A stretch of 64,000 bases of DNA from Candidatus Cloacimonadota bacterium (GCA_021734835.1 JAIPIH010000007.1:1-64000), one strand, 5' to 3'; shown: positions 53,147 to 63,119, counted from the stretch's first letter. Program-made: numbers and translations. The notes: generated from the sequence alone by a model not told the origin.

Positions 53147-54217
53147 ATGCAGATACCCGAAGAAAAAATAGTTTCACTCAGTGAAGAATACCAGGAATTA
53201 AAGAAGGATATTTATGATCCTGCTAAAATGTCTGATCAAAGGTATTATAGCAAGATCTCACGAAGGTTTAAAGAACTTCAGGAAGTATTGGATCTCTATA
53301 AATCAATCAAGGATTTGGAATCTACAATAAAAGAAAATAATGAAATTATTGATTCCACTCAGGATAAAGAATTGATTGTATTAGCTGAAGAAGAATCTAT
53401 CGATATTCAAAATAGCTTCGATAAAAAAATTACTGAATTGAGAGAACTTCTTATCCCAAAAGACCCGAATGATGAAAAGGATGCTATTGTTGAGATCAGA
53501 GCGGGTACAGGCGGAGATGAGGCAGCCTTATTCGTTGCCGATCTTTTCAGGATGTATAATTATTTTGCTGATAAAAAGAATTGGGAGATGTCCATTCTAT
53601 CTTCAAATCCTACTGGAGTTGGTGGATTCAAAGAGATCATTTTTTCCTTAGCCGGAGATCAGGTTTACGGAACAATGAGATTCGAAAGTGGTGTACATCG
53701 AGTACAAAGAGTTCCGGAAACTGAATCACAGGGTCGAGTACATACCTCAGCGATTTCCGTTGCAGTTCTTCCGGAAGTTGACGAGATAGATATTGAAATT
53801 AATCCCGCTGATCTGAAAATAGACGTTTACAGATCTTCCGGACACGGCGGTCAGAGTGTGAATACCACCGACTCTGCTGTACGAATTACACATGAACCAA
53901 CCGGACTTGTTGTTACTTGTCAAGATGAGAAATCTCAACTAAAAAATAAAAATAAAGCATTTAAAGTTCTCAGATCCCGATTATACGATATGGAGTTAGC
54001 AAAGCATGAAGCTGAAATATCTGCTGAACGAAAATCACAAGTAGGATCAGGGGATCGGAGCGCCAAGATCAGAACTTATAATTTTCCGCAATCAAGAGTT
54101 ACAGACCATAGAATAAATTTGACATCATTTAAATTAAATGATATATTACTCGGTGAATTGGATGAATTTATTAATGCACTTAAATTGGCTTATAGGAATG
54201 AAAAAGTAGAAAATTAA
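53147..54217 (+). CDS. prfA: Peptide chain release factor 1
   Basis: The 356-residue class I release factor has the codon-recognition tripeptide PET (in VQRVPETESQGR) characteristic of RF1. The catalytic GGQ is in SSGHGGQSVNTTDSAVR. It terminates at UAA and UAG. Here it sits in the rpmE-DUF1385-prfA order, and a CNNM gene follows after 2 bases. Confidence 0.96.
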   Translation: MQIPEEKIVSLSEEYQELKKDIYDPAKMSDQRYYSKISRRFKELQEVLDLYKSIKDLESTIKENNEIIDSTQDKELIVLAEEESIDIQNSFDKKITELRELLIPKDPNDEKDAIVEIRAGTGGDEAALFVADLFRMYNYFADKKNWEMSILSSNPTGVGGFKEIIFSLAGDQVYGTMRFESGVHRVQRVPETESQGRVHTSAISVAVLPEVDEIDIEINPADLKIDVYRSSGHGGQSVNTTDSAVRITHEPTGLVVTCQDEKSQLKNKNKAFKVLRSRLYDMELAKHEAEISAERKSQVGSGDRSAKIRTYNFPQSRVTDHRINLTSFKLNDILLGELDEFINALKLAYRNEKVEN

Positions 54218-54219
54218 GA

Positions 54220-55500
54220 ATGTGGATTATATCGGTTTTAATTATTGCAATATTTTTTATTTTAGCCGGATTCTTCTCCGGGATAGAAACCGGATTAATA
54301 TCTATTGACCGATTCCGATTAGAGCAGGAAGCAAAAACAGATAAAAGAAAAAATCAAATTTTGAAGTTTCTGGAAAAACCTGATCTTATTTTTGGTACAA
54401 CTCTATTCGGAACAAATATTTCTATTGTTATAGTTTCGTCACTTTCAATATTTCTGTTTAATACACTTAAGAAAACTTCCGAAGTCCGCTTTTCGGAACA
54501 TACTGTAACGCTTATCATTGCAGGATTTTTACTAATTTTTGCAGAGATAATACCAAAAGCTCTTTATCGCGATTTTCCGAATAAATTTGTTTCCAGAAGC
54601 TTTCCATTACTCAAATTCTTCAGTCTTCTATTCACACCTTTTATTAAATTTTCCGCCTTGATCAATAATCTGGGAGTTAAAATATTTAATCTTCCTGATC
54701 AGGCGAACTATAATTTCATCACACGTGAAGAACTTTCTTTTATGCTGTCAGCTGCAAAAGATGATGGAATGCTGCATGAAGATCAGATGGATATGTTGGA
54801 AGAAGCTCTTGAGTTCTCTGAACTCGATGCTGAAAATGTTATGGTACATCGAACAGATATCGTAGCTTTCTCTTTGGATACTTCTATTCCGGAAGTTATT
54901 GCTGTGGCCAAGGAAAAAGGTTTTACAAGATTTCCCGTGTTTGAGAACGATCTGGATAATATTAAAGGGATCCTCATAATATATGATCTTTTACAGCAAA
55001 AGGACATTTCTGAACTTTCCGTTGCCGATTTCTTACGGGATGCCTTCTTCGCTCCAGAAACTATGGATGTTAACAAATTACTTCCTGAAATGCAAAAAGA
55101 GAAAGTCAGCATGGCAATAATAGTAGATTCTTATGGTGGAACTTCCGGAGTGATTACTATTGAAGATATATTGGAAGAAATTGTTGGTGAGATTGAAGAT
55201 GAATATGATACCACAACAAAAGAAATTAACAAAATTTCGGAAGGATTGTTCCGAGTACAAAGTTATGCTGAAATTGATTTCTTAAATGACGAATATGAAA
55301 TGAATTTACCTGTTGGAGATTATGAAACAATAGCAGGAATGATCATTAATAATTTGGAAAAAATACCAAAAGTTAATACTGAACTGAAAATTGGAAGTTG
55401 GGATATTAAGATCATTCAAGCTACCGATAACAGGATAATCTCAGTAGAAATGAAAAGGCGTGTTAAAACTGATAGCAGAGAAAAGACTGAAATCAAATAG
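54220..55500 (+). CDS. CNNM/CBS-domain membrane protein (hemolysin C/CorC-like)
   Basis: The 426-residue protein has an N-terminal CNNM membrane domain ('FILAGFFSGIETGLISIDRFRLE', 'TTLFGTNISIVIVSS', 'EIIPKALYRDFPNK'). Paired CBS domains (about 205-325, with 'VMVHRTDIVAF' and 'VDSYGGTSGVITIEDILEEIVGEI') and a C-terminal CorC_HlyC domain follow. Members are linked to Mg/Co transport or efflux. It is probably translated with prfA. Confidence 0.9.
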   Translation: MWIISVLIIAIFFILAGFFSGIETGLISIDRFRLEQEAKTDKRKNQILKFLEKPDLIFGTTLFGTNISIVIVSSLSIFLFNTLKKTSEVRFSEHTVTLIIAGFLLIFAEIIPKALYRDFPNKFVSRSFPLLKFFSLLFTPFIKFSALINNLGVKIFNLPDQANYNFITREELSFMLSAAKDDGMLHEDQMDMLEEALEFSELDAENVMVHRTDIVAFSLDTSIPEVIAVAKEKGFTRFPVFENDLDNIKGILIIYDLLQQKDISELSVADFLRDAFFAPETMDVNKLLPEMQKEKVSMAIIVDSYGGTSGVITIEDILEEIVGEIEDEYDTTTKEINKISEGLFRVQSYAEIDFLNDEYEMNLPVGDYETIAGMIINNLEKIPKVNTELKIGSWDIKIIQATDNRIISVEMKRRVKTDSREKTEIK

Positions 55501-55654
55501 TTGAAAATACGATTATTATTACATATCATCTTTCCTTTCCATAATGTAGCAAACCCAAACTTTTTTTTAAAAATATTTGACTTTAATGTGACTTGTTTAT
55601 AGCAGTCACAAGTAATTTGGTTCTGATTATTAATTTTAGAATTGGAGAAATGGT

Positions 55655-56053
55655 ATGGAAAAAATTCTTATAATATCGGATTTGATCAATCAAGATTTTA
55701 TCATTGATATCAAAAGCAATAATAAAGAAGACGCTCTCAATGAGCTTCTCGATGTGATGTGTACAAACCAGAAAATAACTGATCCAAAAATATTCCGGAA
55801 AGAAATATGTAAGCGGGAAAACTCATGAGCACAGGTATTGGTTACGAGAAGCCATTCCTCACACTAGGCACATGACAGTAAAGGATTTTGTGATTGCTCT
55901 CGGCAGGAAAAAAGTGGGGCTTGAATATGCATCTATTGATGACAAAAAAGTGAAATTGATTTTATGTTGGAAGAACTCAAGAATAGTAGTATTGTCTTCA
56001 TAGGAAATGAAATCGGCCGGATAGTGCTAATACCGGTAGAAAATCAGTATTGA
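55655..56053 (+). pseudogene. Decayed PtsN-like PTS EIIA domain
   Basis: A frame starting at 55655 with GGAGAAA upstream reads a PtsN-like N-terminus ('MEKILIISDLINQDFII', 'KEDALNELLDVM') and stops at TGA (55826-55828). The similarity continues in other frames: STGIGYE, then AIPHTRHMTVKDFVIALGR (the phosphohistidine region), then 'GLEYASIDDKKVKLIL'. It then stops early. At least two frameshifts and a truncated end show loss of function, unless the errors are in the assembly. This explains most of the 664-base gap between the CNNM and ftcD genes. Confidence 0.75.
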
Positions 56054-56167
56054 CGATAAATGTTATAATTCTCATATTGGGAAAACATTATGAGATATTA
56101 TTAAAATAAGTCGGGGATTCGAAAACAAAATAATGAATTTATTAAAAAAATAAATCGGAGGACTTTG

Positions 56168-57832
56168 ATGAGAATCATTGAATGTGTACCAAATTTCAGT
56201 CAAGGCCGTGATCAAAAAGTTCTGGATGAAATTTCCCAAACGATCAGGGCTGTAAAAGGAGTAACTTTATTGGATATAGATCCCGGTGCTGACACTAACA
56301 GAACTGTTGTTACAATAGTTGGAGAGCCTGAACCTGTGATGGAAGCCGCTTTTCAAGCTATTAAAAAAGCATCTGAATTGATCGATATGAGTAAACATCA
56401 CGGAGCTCACCCTCGCATGGGTGCAACTGATGTTTGCCCCTTTGTTCCGGTGAGTAATGTGACAATGTCAGAATGTGTTGAATTTGCAAAAAAGGTCGGA
56501 AAACGAGTCGGTGATGAACTCGGTATTCCTGTTTATTTGTATGAATATGCTGCCAGTAAACCGGAATGGAAAAACCTTGCCAACGTACGTAAAGGAGAAT
56601 ATGAAGCACTCCCGAAAAAGATGAAAGACCCTGATTGGAAGCCGGATTACGGTCCTCATGAGTTTAATGCAAAATCAGGTGCAACCGCAATTTCTGCCAG
56701 GGAATTTTTGATTGCTTATAACATCAATTTAAACACGAGAGATAAAAAGAAAGCTCATGACCTTGCCCTTACAATTCGTGAAAAAGGTCGCTGGCTAAGA
56801 AATGATGACAATAAAATTGTGAAAGATGAGAATGGGAAAAAAATTCGTCAGAATGGATTATTCAAAAATTGTAAGGCTATCGGTTGGTATATTGATGAAT
56901 ACAAACGTGCACAAATAAGTATGAATTTAACAAATTACAATGTATCACCACCACACCAAGTTCTGGATAAAGTCAGAGAACTTGCCTGGGAAAAAGGAAT
57001 TCAGGTTACAGGAAGTGAATTAGTCGGTCTGCTGCCTAAGGATGCTATTCTTAATGCAGGTAAATATTATTTGGAAAAATTGGGTGAGAGTGCCGGAATA
57101 CCAGAAAAAATTATTATTGAAACTGCTGTTCAATCAATGGGATTGGATGAATTATCTCCCTTTGTACTCAAAGAAAAGATCATTGAATATGCCATAGAAT
57201 CAGAAGACAAATTAGTTAATCTGACATTGGGAGAATTTTGTGATGAGCTTTCTACTGATTCCCCAGCACCAGGCGGAGGAAGTGTAGCGGCACTTTGCTC
57301 TGCAATATCCGGCTCACTTACTGCTATGGTCTCAAATTTAACATTTGGTAAAAAAGGGTATAAAAAGGTATGGGCAGAAACAGCAGAACTAGCAAAATTG
57401 GGACAGAATATTAAGGAACGTTCTCTGGCAGCAATAGACAATGATACATTAGCTTTTTATGAAATGATGGATGCAGCCAGACTACCTAAAAAAACAGAAG
57501 AAGATAAAAAAATTAGAGAACAAGCTATTCAGGAAGCTACAAAAAAAGCTATTTTAGTGCCGTTTGAAACTATAGAAATTGCTTCTGAAGCAGTTGAACT
57601 TGCTGAGAAAATTTCTAAGATCGGAAATAAAAGTGCTTTATCGGATGCTGGAGTTGCGGCAATAACCGCAAACGCAGCCGCCAAGGGCGCTTATCTAAAT
57701 GTTAAAATAAATATGAGCGCTATTAAAGATGAGAAATTCAAATCTGAAATTAGCAATGGTTCTGACGCACTGATCAACAAGATAGATGAGCTAGCCCTAA
57801 AAATAGAAAAGCAAATCAAAGAAAATATTTAA
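56168..57832 (+). CDS. ftcD: Bifunctional glutamate formimidoyltransferase / formimido-THF cyclodeaminase
   Basis: The protein has 554 residues from the ATG at 56168 (the track uses the TTG before it). The N-terminal transferase domains (about 1-300) carry 'IECVPNFSQGRDQKV' and the catalytic-His segment SKHHGAHPRMGATDVCPF. The C-terminal cyclodeaminase domain (about 345-550) has 'DELSTDSPAPGGGSVAALC'. It transfers formimino groups to tetrahydrofolate and releases ammonia. This serves histidine breakdown and, in purine fermenters, formiminoglycine breakdown, so a link to the purine island is possible though the genes are 22 kb apart. CGGAGGA precedes the start. Confidence 0.93.
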   Translation: MRIIECVPNFSQGRDQKVLDEISQTIRAVKGVTLLDIDPGADTNRTVVTIVGEPEPVMEAAFQAIKKASELIDMSKHHGAHPRMGATDVCPFVPVSNVTMSECVEFAKKVGKRVGDELGIPVYLYEYAASKPEWKNLANVRKGEYEALPKKMKDPDWKPDYGPHEFNAKSGATAISAREFLIAYNINLNTRDKKKAHDLALTIREKGRWLRNDDNKIVKDENGKKIRQNGLFKNCKAIGWYIDEYKRAQISMNLTNYNVSPPHQVLDKVRELAWEKGIQVTGSELVGLLPKDAILNAGKYYLEKLGESAGIPEKIIIETAVQSMGLDELSPFVLKEKIIEYAIESEDKLVNLTLGEFCDELSTDSPAPGGGSVAALCSAISGSLTAMVSNLTFGKKGYKKVWAETAELAKLGQNIKERSLAAIDNDTLAFYEMMDAARLPKKTEEDKKIREQAIQEATKKAILVPFETIEIASEAVELAEKISKIGNKSALSDAGVAAITANAAAKGAYLNVKINMSAIKDEKFKSEISNGSDALINKIDELALKIEKQIKENI

Positions 57833-57892
57833 GGATATTTAATATTATTTTAAGTTTAGAATATTGATTGTCTGGAAATGGAGGAGTTCCCT

Positions 57893-58426
57893 TTGCTTGA
57901 TAAAATTAACTCCCTTATTGGATCTGAATATAAAATGCATCCTAAGTCACAGTTAGTAGATTATTATAAATTATTTTTTCAGGGAACCTTTGGCCCCGGC
58001 CATATTATTAAAAACCTTTCTTCTGCTAAAGAATTTTTATTGAATGAATTGAAAAATGCGTCAACATTCGAAGCAGAAGAATCTCAGAATATCAGTTTCA
58101 TTAATAAATTTTATCGGGTCAATATCAATGTGATAAATAAGGGATTGTTAACTTTTGAAGATTTTTTTACTGCTTTTATTAACAGTGCTGAATTGGCAAA
58201 TGAGCCTACTTACGAGAAATGGATAGAATATTGGAATCTCATTGAAAAACAAATTAGCAAAACGGATTTGCCCATGACGAATTTAGATGTGCAATCCGCT
58301 GCTTTGTGGAAGCTGATTAAAATGAAACAAAATTTAAGTCATAGTGATATTTACAGAAAAGAATATGATCCTCATTATCGGTTAATACAAGTTGAGATCT
58401 ATGACAAAATTAAATTGCAGCCATGA
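57893..58426 (+). CDS. Conserved-looking hypothetical protein (FGPGH motif)
   Basis: The start is assigned to TTG at 57893 (177 residues). GGAGGAG lies six bases before it, while the ATG at 57878 overlaps that ribosome site. The sequence is soluble and helical, with a notable 'YYKLFFQGTFGPGHIIKN' segment, 'FYRVNINVINKGLLTFEDFF' and a C-terminal 'SHSDIYRKEYDPHYRLI'. The His/Gly/Pro clusters could mark an active site. I do not recognise the family. It sits between ftcD and an RNA methyltransferase gene. Confidence 0.6.
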   Translation: MLDKINSLIGSEYKMHPKSQLVDYYKLFFQGTFGPGHIIKNLSSAKEFLLNELKNASTFEAEESQNISFINKFYRVNINVINKGLLTFEDFFTAFINSAELANEPTYEKWIEYWNLIEKQISKTDLPMTNLDVQSAALWKLIKMKQNLSHSDIYRKEYDPHYRLIQVEIYDKIKLQP

Positions 58427-58478
58427 ATGATCAAAGATGTGATTAAAAAAATAGCTAACGTCTAATCTAGAGGAGAAT

Positions 58479-59618
58479 ATGTTTGAATATCAACAGCATG
58501 GTAAATTTTTTGCACAAATTGCCGGGTCAATGGAGGATATAGGTGCGTTAGAATTAAAAGAGTTTGGTGCTAAACAGGTGAATCCTGTTTATCGAGGCAT
58601 CCATTTTAAAACTGATCTCGCTCACCTTTATCGTATTAATTATCAAAGTAAATTCAGCAGTAGAATTTTAGCCCCTTTGATCACTTTTGATTGTCATAGC
58701 ACCAAATATCTTTATAATACTGCCATTAAGATGGCTTGGGATGAAATTTTGACAATTGATAAAACTTTTGCTATTTATTCAAATGTTTCCAACAGTAAAA
58801 TAACCCATTCCCAATATGCAACTCTTGTCTTAAAAGACTCAATTATTGACTTCTTCAGAGAAAAATACTCACAGCGACCCAGCATAGACACAGACTCTCC
58901 GGATGTAGTTTTCAATCTTTTTATCGATAAAAATCGTGCTACTATCAGCCTTGATACTTCCGGTAAACCATTACACAAACGCGGTTATAGAAATAGTAAG
59001 GGCTCTGCTCCAATGCAGGAGACTTTAGCTGCAGCTATTGTGGAACTTTCCGGTTGGAAAGGTGATAAAAAGCTCTATGATCCAATGTGTGGAAGTGGAA
59101 CTCTGCTTTGTGAAGCTGCTCTAAAATATTGCAGAGTACCTTCCGGTTTTAAAAGGGGATTTTGGGGATTTGAAAATTTACCGGATTTTAATAGAGAAGA
59201 CTGGTATAAAATAAAAGAGAACAGTAAAAAAAATATCAGGGAACTGCCATCCGATTTGATCTTCGGTAGTGACATAAGTTATCATGCTATTGAGGATTCA
59301 AAATTAAATTGTGCATCACTCCCATTTGCCAAAAATATTGATCTGAAACAAGTTGATTTACGTTATTTACCTGAAATAAAAAACTCCATTGTAATTTCTA
59401 ATCCGCCTTACGGTATGAGATTAGGTTCAAAGGCGACAACTTCAGCGCTTTATAAAAATCTTGGAGATTTCCTGAAGCAAAAATGTAAAGGAAGTACCGC
59501 CTATATTTACGTCGGCGATCGGGACCTGATACCGGATATCGGTCTTAAACCGGCATTTAAAAGACCTTTAAAAAATGGAAATATTGATGGTAGATTACTG
59601 AAAATTGAGATCTACTGA
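58479..59618 (+). CDS. THUMP-domain class I SAM RNA methyltransferase (RlmL/YpsC-like)
   Basis: The 379-residue protein has an N-terminal THUMP RNA-binding region (about 1-165, ending LDTSGKPLHKRGYRN). The methyltransferase domain has 'LYDPMCGSGTLLCEAAL' (SAM site) and the base-flipping catalytic motif SNPPYG. It resembles the 23S rRNA m2G methyltransferase family. The start follows GAGGAG. Confidence 0.87.
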   Translation: MFEYQQHGKFFAQIAGSMEDIGALELKEFGAKQVNPVYRGIHFKTDLAHLYRINYQSKFSSRILAPLITFDCHSTKYLYNTAIKMAWDEILTIDKTFAIYSNVSNSKITHSQYATLVLKDSIIDFFREKYSQRPSIDTDSPDVVFNLFIDKNRATISLDTSGKPLHKRGYRNSKGSAPMQETLAAAIVELSGWKGDKKLYDPMCGSGTLLCEAALKYCRVPSGFKRGFWGFENLPDFNREDWYKIKENSKKNIRELPSDLIFGSDISYHAIEDSKLNCASLPFAKNIDLKQVDLRYLPEIKNSIVISNPPYGMRLGSKATTSALYKNLGDFLKQKCKGSTAYIYVGDRDLIPDIGLKPAFKRPLKNGNIDGRLLKIEIY

Positions 59619-59694
59619 AGTATCAATAAATGCAAATTCCTTGACGTAAATTATTTTCAACAAATTTTCATTAAAGATTTTTTTTGGAGGTATT

Positions 59695-60813
59695 ATGCAA
59701 AATAAAAGACTTTTTTTTCTTATTATATTCTTGCTGCTGATCGTATTTTGTAATACACAGGAAATCCAATTTAACAAAGTAGATCAGAATACAAAATTAA
59801 ATGAAGGTCCTTATGTTTTCTGGGGTGATGGGGATGCAACGATCAAGTATATTTTAAATGATAATGTTGTAACTCAGGATATTGCTGTCAGTGGAGAAGG
59901 AATATTTTCTTTTAAATTAGAAGGATTGGAGGGTAATTTTGAAATCGCTTCATTTCAACCAGAAATCTATCCCAGCTCGTTTTCAGATATTTCTAAATTC
60001 TTTGTTATCAGTGATATTCACGGTCAATTTGACAGAATGGTAGAACTGTTAAAAAATAACAGAATAATTGATGCAAACTTAGATTGGGCTTGGGGTAACG
60101 GTCATTTGATTATTTTAGGAGACGTTTTTGATCGAGGTGATAAGGTTACTGAATGCCTTTGGTTAATTCATAAATTAGAAATGCAGGCTAATGACTGGAG
60201 TGGAAAGGTTCATTATCTACTTGGGAATCATGAAATTATGGTTTTGCAAAATGAACTGCAATACGTGAATGAAAAATATAAGAAAACTGCTGAATTGATG
60301 AATATGAGCCTTGGTGAGATCTATTCTCCCAATTCTGAATTCGGACGCTGGCTGAGAACAAAACACACAATAATTAAATTGAACGATGTTCTTTTTGTTC
60401 ATGCTGGAATTCATCCTAAATTATCTTATTACAACTATAATTATCAAGCTGTAAATAATAGCATTCGCAATAATATAGATTCAACAAAAGACAAAATAAA
60501 GTATAATGAATTACTTAATTTCCTGTTCGGAAATGACGGACCTCTATGGTATAGAGGTTATTTTATGGATACTAAGACATCGCATCAGATCAAACAAGAT
60601 GAATTGCTGCATTTACTCGGTGAAATGGGAGTGAATAAAATTGTAGTCGGTCACACAATTCAAGATTTTATTAATCCGTTTTTCAAAGATAACGTAATCC
60701 CGGTTGACACTAACATTCAAACAGGTAATAAAGGAGAAGCACTACTCTATGAAAATGGAATCTATTATAGAGTTAAAGCGAATACCGATAGAGAGCAGTT
60801 AATTTTCAAATAA
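59695..60813 (+). CDS. Secreted metallophosphoesterase (Shelph-like)
   Basis: The 372-residue protein has a hydrophobic signal sequence (about 5-20). The calcineurin-like phosphatase motifs in order are ISDIHGQF (DxH), LGDVFDRGD (GDxxDRG), LLGNHEIMV (GNHE), 'FVHAGIHPK' and 'VVGHTIQDF'. The PPP-type GDxxDRG and GNHE resemble Shewanella-like phosphatases. It likely dephosphorylates small molecules or proteins outside the cytoplasm. GGAGG precedes the ATG. A putative lipoprotein gene follows after 16 bases. Confidence 0.86.
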   Translation: MQNKRLFFLIIFLLLIVFCNTQEIQFNKVDQNTKLNEGPYVFWGDGDATIKYILNDNVVTQDIAVSGEGIFSFKLEGLEGNFEIASFQPEIYPSSFSDISKFFVISDIHGQFDRMVELLKNNRIIDANLDWAWGNGHLIILGDVFDRGDKVTECLWLIHKLEMQANDWSGKVHYLLGNHEIMVLQNELQYVNEKYKKTAELMNMSLGEIYSPNSEFGRWLRTKHTIIKLNDVLFVHAGIHPKLSYYNYNYQAVNNSIRNNIDSTKDKIKYNELLNFLFGNDGPLWYRGYFMDTKTSHQIKQDELLHLLGEMGVNKIVVGHTIQDFINPFFKDNVIPVDTNIQTGNKGEALLYENGIYYRVKANTDREQLIFK

Positions 60814-60829
60814 ATAAGGAGGGGGACCG

Positions 60830-61456
60830 ATGAAGATGAAGACAACCATATTTTCAGTACTTTTTACTGTTTTAATTTTTTCTGGTTGTGACAACATTAA
60901 GAAAGCTAAGAATGCCGTTAATGCAGTTAAACAGGCGGCAGAGATCGCAGAAGATAATGTGAATACTTTCAAAGAACTGGGAGAAGATGAACTTAAGAAT
61001 GTAAAATTAAATGAAAAAGAAGTAAGCACTTTTTTCAAAAATGTAAAAAACTTACAGGAAAAATATCCCGACATTCATTTCCATATTGCCCAAGTTGCTG
61101 CTGTAGAGGCACTAGCAGCCGGAGAAAACCTGAAAGACATCGTTACAAAGGAGATGGATATTTCTTATAAGGATTATACTAAGCTATCATCCGTGATATC
61201 ATATGTAGAAGCTGCTGGAGCAGGGCTTAAGATAACAAAATCGATGCATGAAGAAATGCTGAAAGGGAAAAAAAAACTGGAAACTCAATTAAATGAAGCA
61301 TTGCCTGAAGAAAAGAAAATAGAGATTGAAAATGCACTTAATAAAACCATAGAAGATATTGAAGATTTCGAAAAAGAAATGAAAGCAGACACTATTGCGA
61401 ATATCAGAAACAATTATGAGTTGATTTCAAAGGTGAAGAAAGATCTGGATATTTAA
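60830..61456 (+). CDS. Helical lipoprotein of unknown function
   Basis: The 208-residue protein has a lipobox (LIFSGC, Cys about 21). The rest is almost entirely charged helix, with heptad-like segments ('KAKNAVNAVKQAAEIAEDNV', 'EIENALNKTIEDIEDFEKEM'). GGAGGGGG lies before the start. It is co-transcribed with the phosphatase and followed by a terminator. No family is recognised. Confidence 0.7.
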   Translation: MKMKTTIFSVLFTVLIFSGCDNIKKAKNAVNAVKQAAEIAEDNVNTFKELGEDELKNVKLNEKEVSTFFKNVKNLQEKYPDIHFHIAQVAAVEALAAGENLKDIVTKEMDISYKDYTKLSSVISYVEAAGAGLKITKSMHEEMLKGKKKLETQLNEALPEEKKIEIENALNKTIEDIEDFEKEMKADTIANIRNNYELISKVKKDLDI

Positions 61457-61475
61457 AGAATATAAAATCTTGAAC

Positions 61476-61503
61476 AGGGTGGGTTTTATATCCACCCTTT
61501 TTT
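61476..61503 (+). terminator. Rho-independent terminator after the lipoprotein gene
   Basis: Stem AGGGTGG / CCACCCT with a U/A-rich loop is followed by six T, 20 bases after the stop codon. Confidence 0.82.
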
Positions 61504-61619
61504 ACTGTTTTTGTAAAATTTACAAAAATTATTTAATAACGAGTTGCGTATCAGTCAACAGAATTAAATGTTGCTGAGAATATAATAAATTATAAATTGT
61601 AGAAAAGCAAGGAAGTAAA

Positions 61620-62549
61620 ATGAAACACTTATTTGGTCCTGTACCCTCCAGGCGTTTGGGGATGTCACTAGGTGTGGATTTAGTTCCGCACAAAGTTTGT
61701 AGTTTTAATTGTATCTATTGTGAAGTTGGAAGAACTACAAAGAGAACTATCGAAAGAAAAGAATATATACCAATTAATGAAGTGATCACAGAGCTGGCGT
61801 CTTATCTTGATCAAAAGCCTAAACTTGATTATATTACATTTTCCGGTGCCGGAGAGCCCACTTTAAACAGCAGTATCGGTAAAGTTGTCTCTTTTATAAA
61901 AGAAAATTACACCCAGTATAAATTAGCTTTGATAACAAATTCCTCACTTTTATGGCGGAAAGAAGTCCGAAAAGAAATCCGGCAGTTAGATCTGATCCTG
62001 CCCTCTTTGGATGCTGTAAGTGAAGATGTATTCCAAAAGGTCAATAACCCGGCTCAGGGACTTTCGGCTGAACTCATTGTGGAAGGATTAGTAAAATTTA
62101 ACCATGAATTTGACGGTGAAATGTGGTTAGAAATCTTTATAGTACCTAATATCAATGATACAAAACTTGAATTAGAGTTAATAAAAAAAACAATTATAGA
62201 GATCAATCCGGCTAAAATTCAATTAAACACTTTGGATAGACCTGGAAGTGAGAATTGGGTAAAGCCTGAATCCAAAAAAAGTATGAAAGATATTGTAAAA
62301 TTGTTACAACCCTTAAAAGTAGAGATTATTGCTAAATTCACAACACAAGGGTATTCTTCGAATTTTAAGACAAACATTACTGATCAAATCCTATCTACAA
62401 TTCGCAGAAGACCTTGCACCTCGGCAGATCTCGCAGAAGTGCTTAGTTTATCTGAAGCAGAAATAAAGCTATATTTAAAAACACTAATAATAGAAAAGAA
62501 AATCTCCAGTGAAAATCACAAACGAGGAACATTTTACTGGACCAGGTAA
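61620..62549 (+). CDS. Radical SAM protein with C-terminal winged helix
   Basis: The 309-residue protein has the radical SAM cluster motif CSFNCIYC (Cx3Cx2C) after the family opening 'FGPVPSRRLGMSLGVDLVP'. A SAM-binding 'YITFSGAGEPTLN' follows, and the C-terminal region (about 250-309) looks like a winged helix ('RPCTSADLAEVLSLSEAEI'). This subgroup is widespread in anaerobes and archaea. The substrate is unknown. Confidence 0.83.
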   Translation: MKHLFGPVPSRRLGMSLGVDLVPHKVCSFNCIYCEVGRTTKRTIERKEYIPINEVITELASYLDQKPKLDYITFSGAGEPTLNSSIGKVVSFIKENYTQYKLALITNSSLLWRKEVRKEIRQLDLILPSLDAVSEDVFQKVNNPAQGLSAELIVEGLVKFNHEFDGEMWLEIFIVPNINDTKLELELIKKTIIEINPAKIQLNTLDRPGSENWVKPESKKSMKDIVKLLQPLKVEIIAKFTTQGYSSNFKTNITDQILSTIRRRPCTSADLAEVLSLSEAEIKLYLKTLIIEKKISSENHKRGTFYWTR

Positions 62550-62648
62550 AATTTATACGGGAACTTTCAGCCCAGAATTAATATGGACCAAATGAAAAAA
62601 ACTTGCTGTTCTTAACTGAATTCTCAATAATCTTATATGGAGGTTGAG

Positions 62649-63113
62649 ATGGAAAGAGTATTAGTAGCAATTGATCTAAGTGATGAATCCGAGATCGTAC
62701 TGAAGTATGCGAGTCGTTTCGCTTCGCAATTTAAAGCCCAACTTTGCGTCGTTCACTGCGAATCCATCGAACAATACATGGCTGTAGCAGAAGATGACAC
62801 AATGGGCGAATTCAACGGTGTTATGCTTCCCGAAGTAATTAGAAATAGGAAGAAAGCCTTAAAAAACCGACTTAACCAGATCAAACTAAATCTTCAGAAA
62901 AAAAACTTGAAAGTAAAATCGGTACTGCTGGAAGGACCAACAGTTGATAACATCTTAGAAGAAGCAAAGGCATTCAAAGCAGATTTGATTATTGTTGGCT
63001 CTCATAAACATGGCAAATTTTACCATCTATTATTCGGTAGTACTCACGATGCGATCATTAAGCATTCCAACTTTCCGGTACTTGTGGTGCCGCCTGATTT
63101 AAATGTTAATTAA
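62649..63113 (+). CDS. Universal stress protein (UspA family)
   Basis: The protein has 154 residues from the ATG at 62649, because GGAGGT lies directly upstream and contains the earlier ATG of the track (62637). Motifs: 'VLVAIDLSDESEIVLKYA' and the ATP-binding GSHKHGKFYHLLFGSTHDAIIKHSNFPVLVV (G-2x-G-9x-G(S/T)-like). It is expected to be a cytosolic nucleotide-binding stress protein. Confidence 0.88.
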   Translation: MERVLVAIDLSDESEIVLKYASRFASQFKAQLCVVHCESIEQYMAVAEDDTMGEFNGVMLPEVIRNRKKALKNRLNQIKLNLQKKNLKVKSVLLEGPTVDNILEEAKAFKADLIIVGSHKHGKFYHLLFGSTHDAIIKHSNFPVLVVPPDLNVN

Positions 63114-63119
63114 ATTCAG

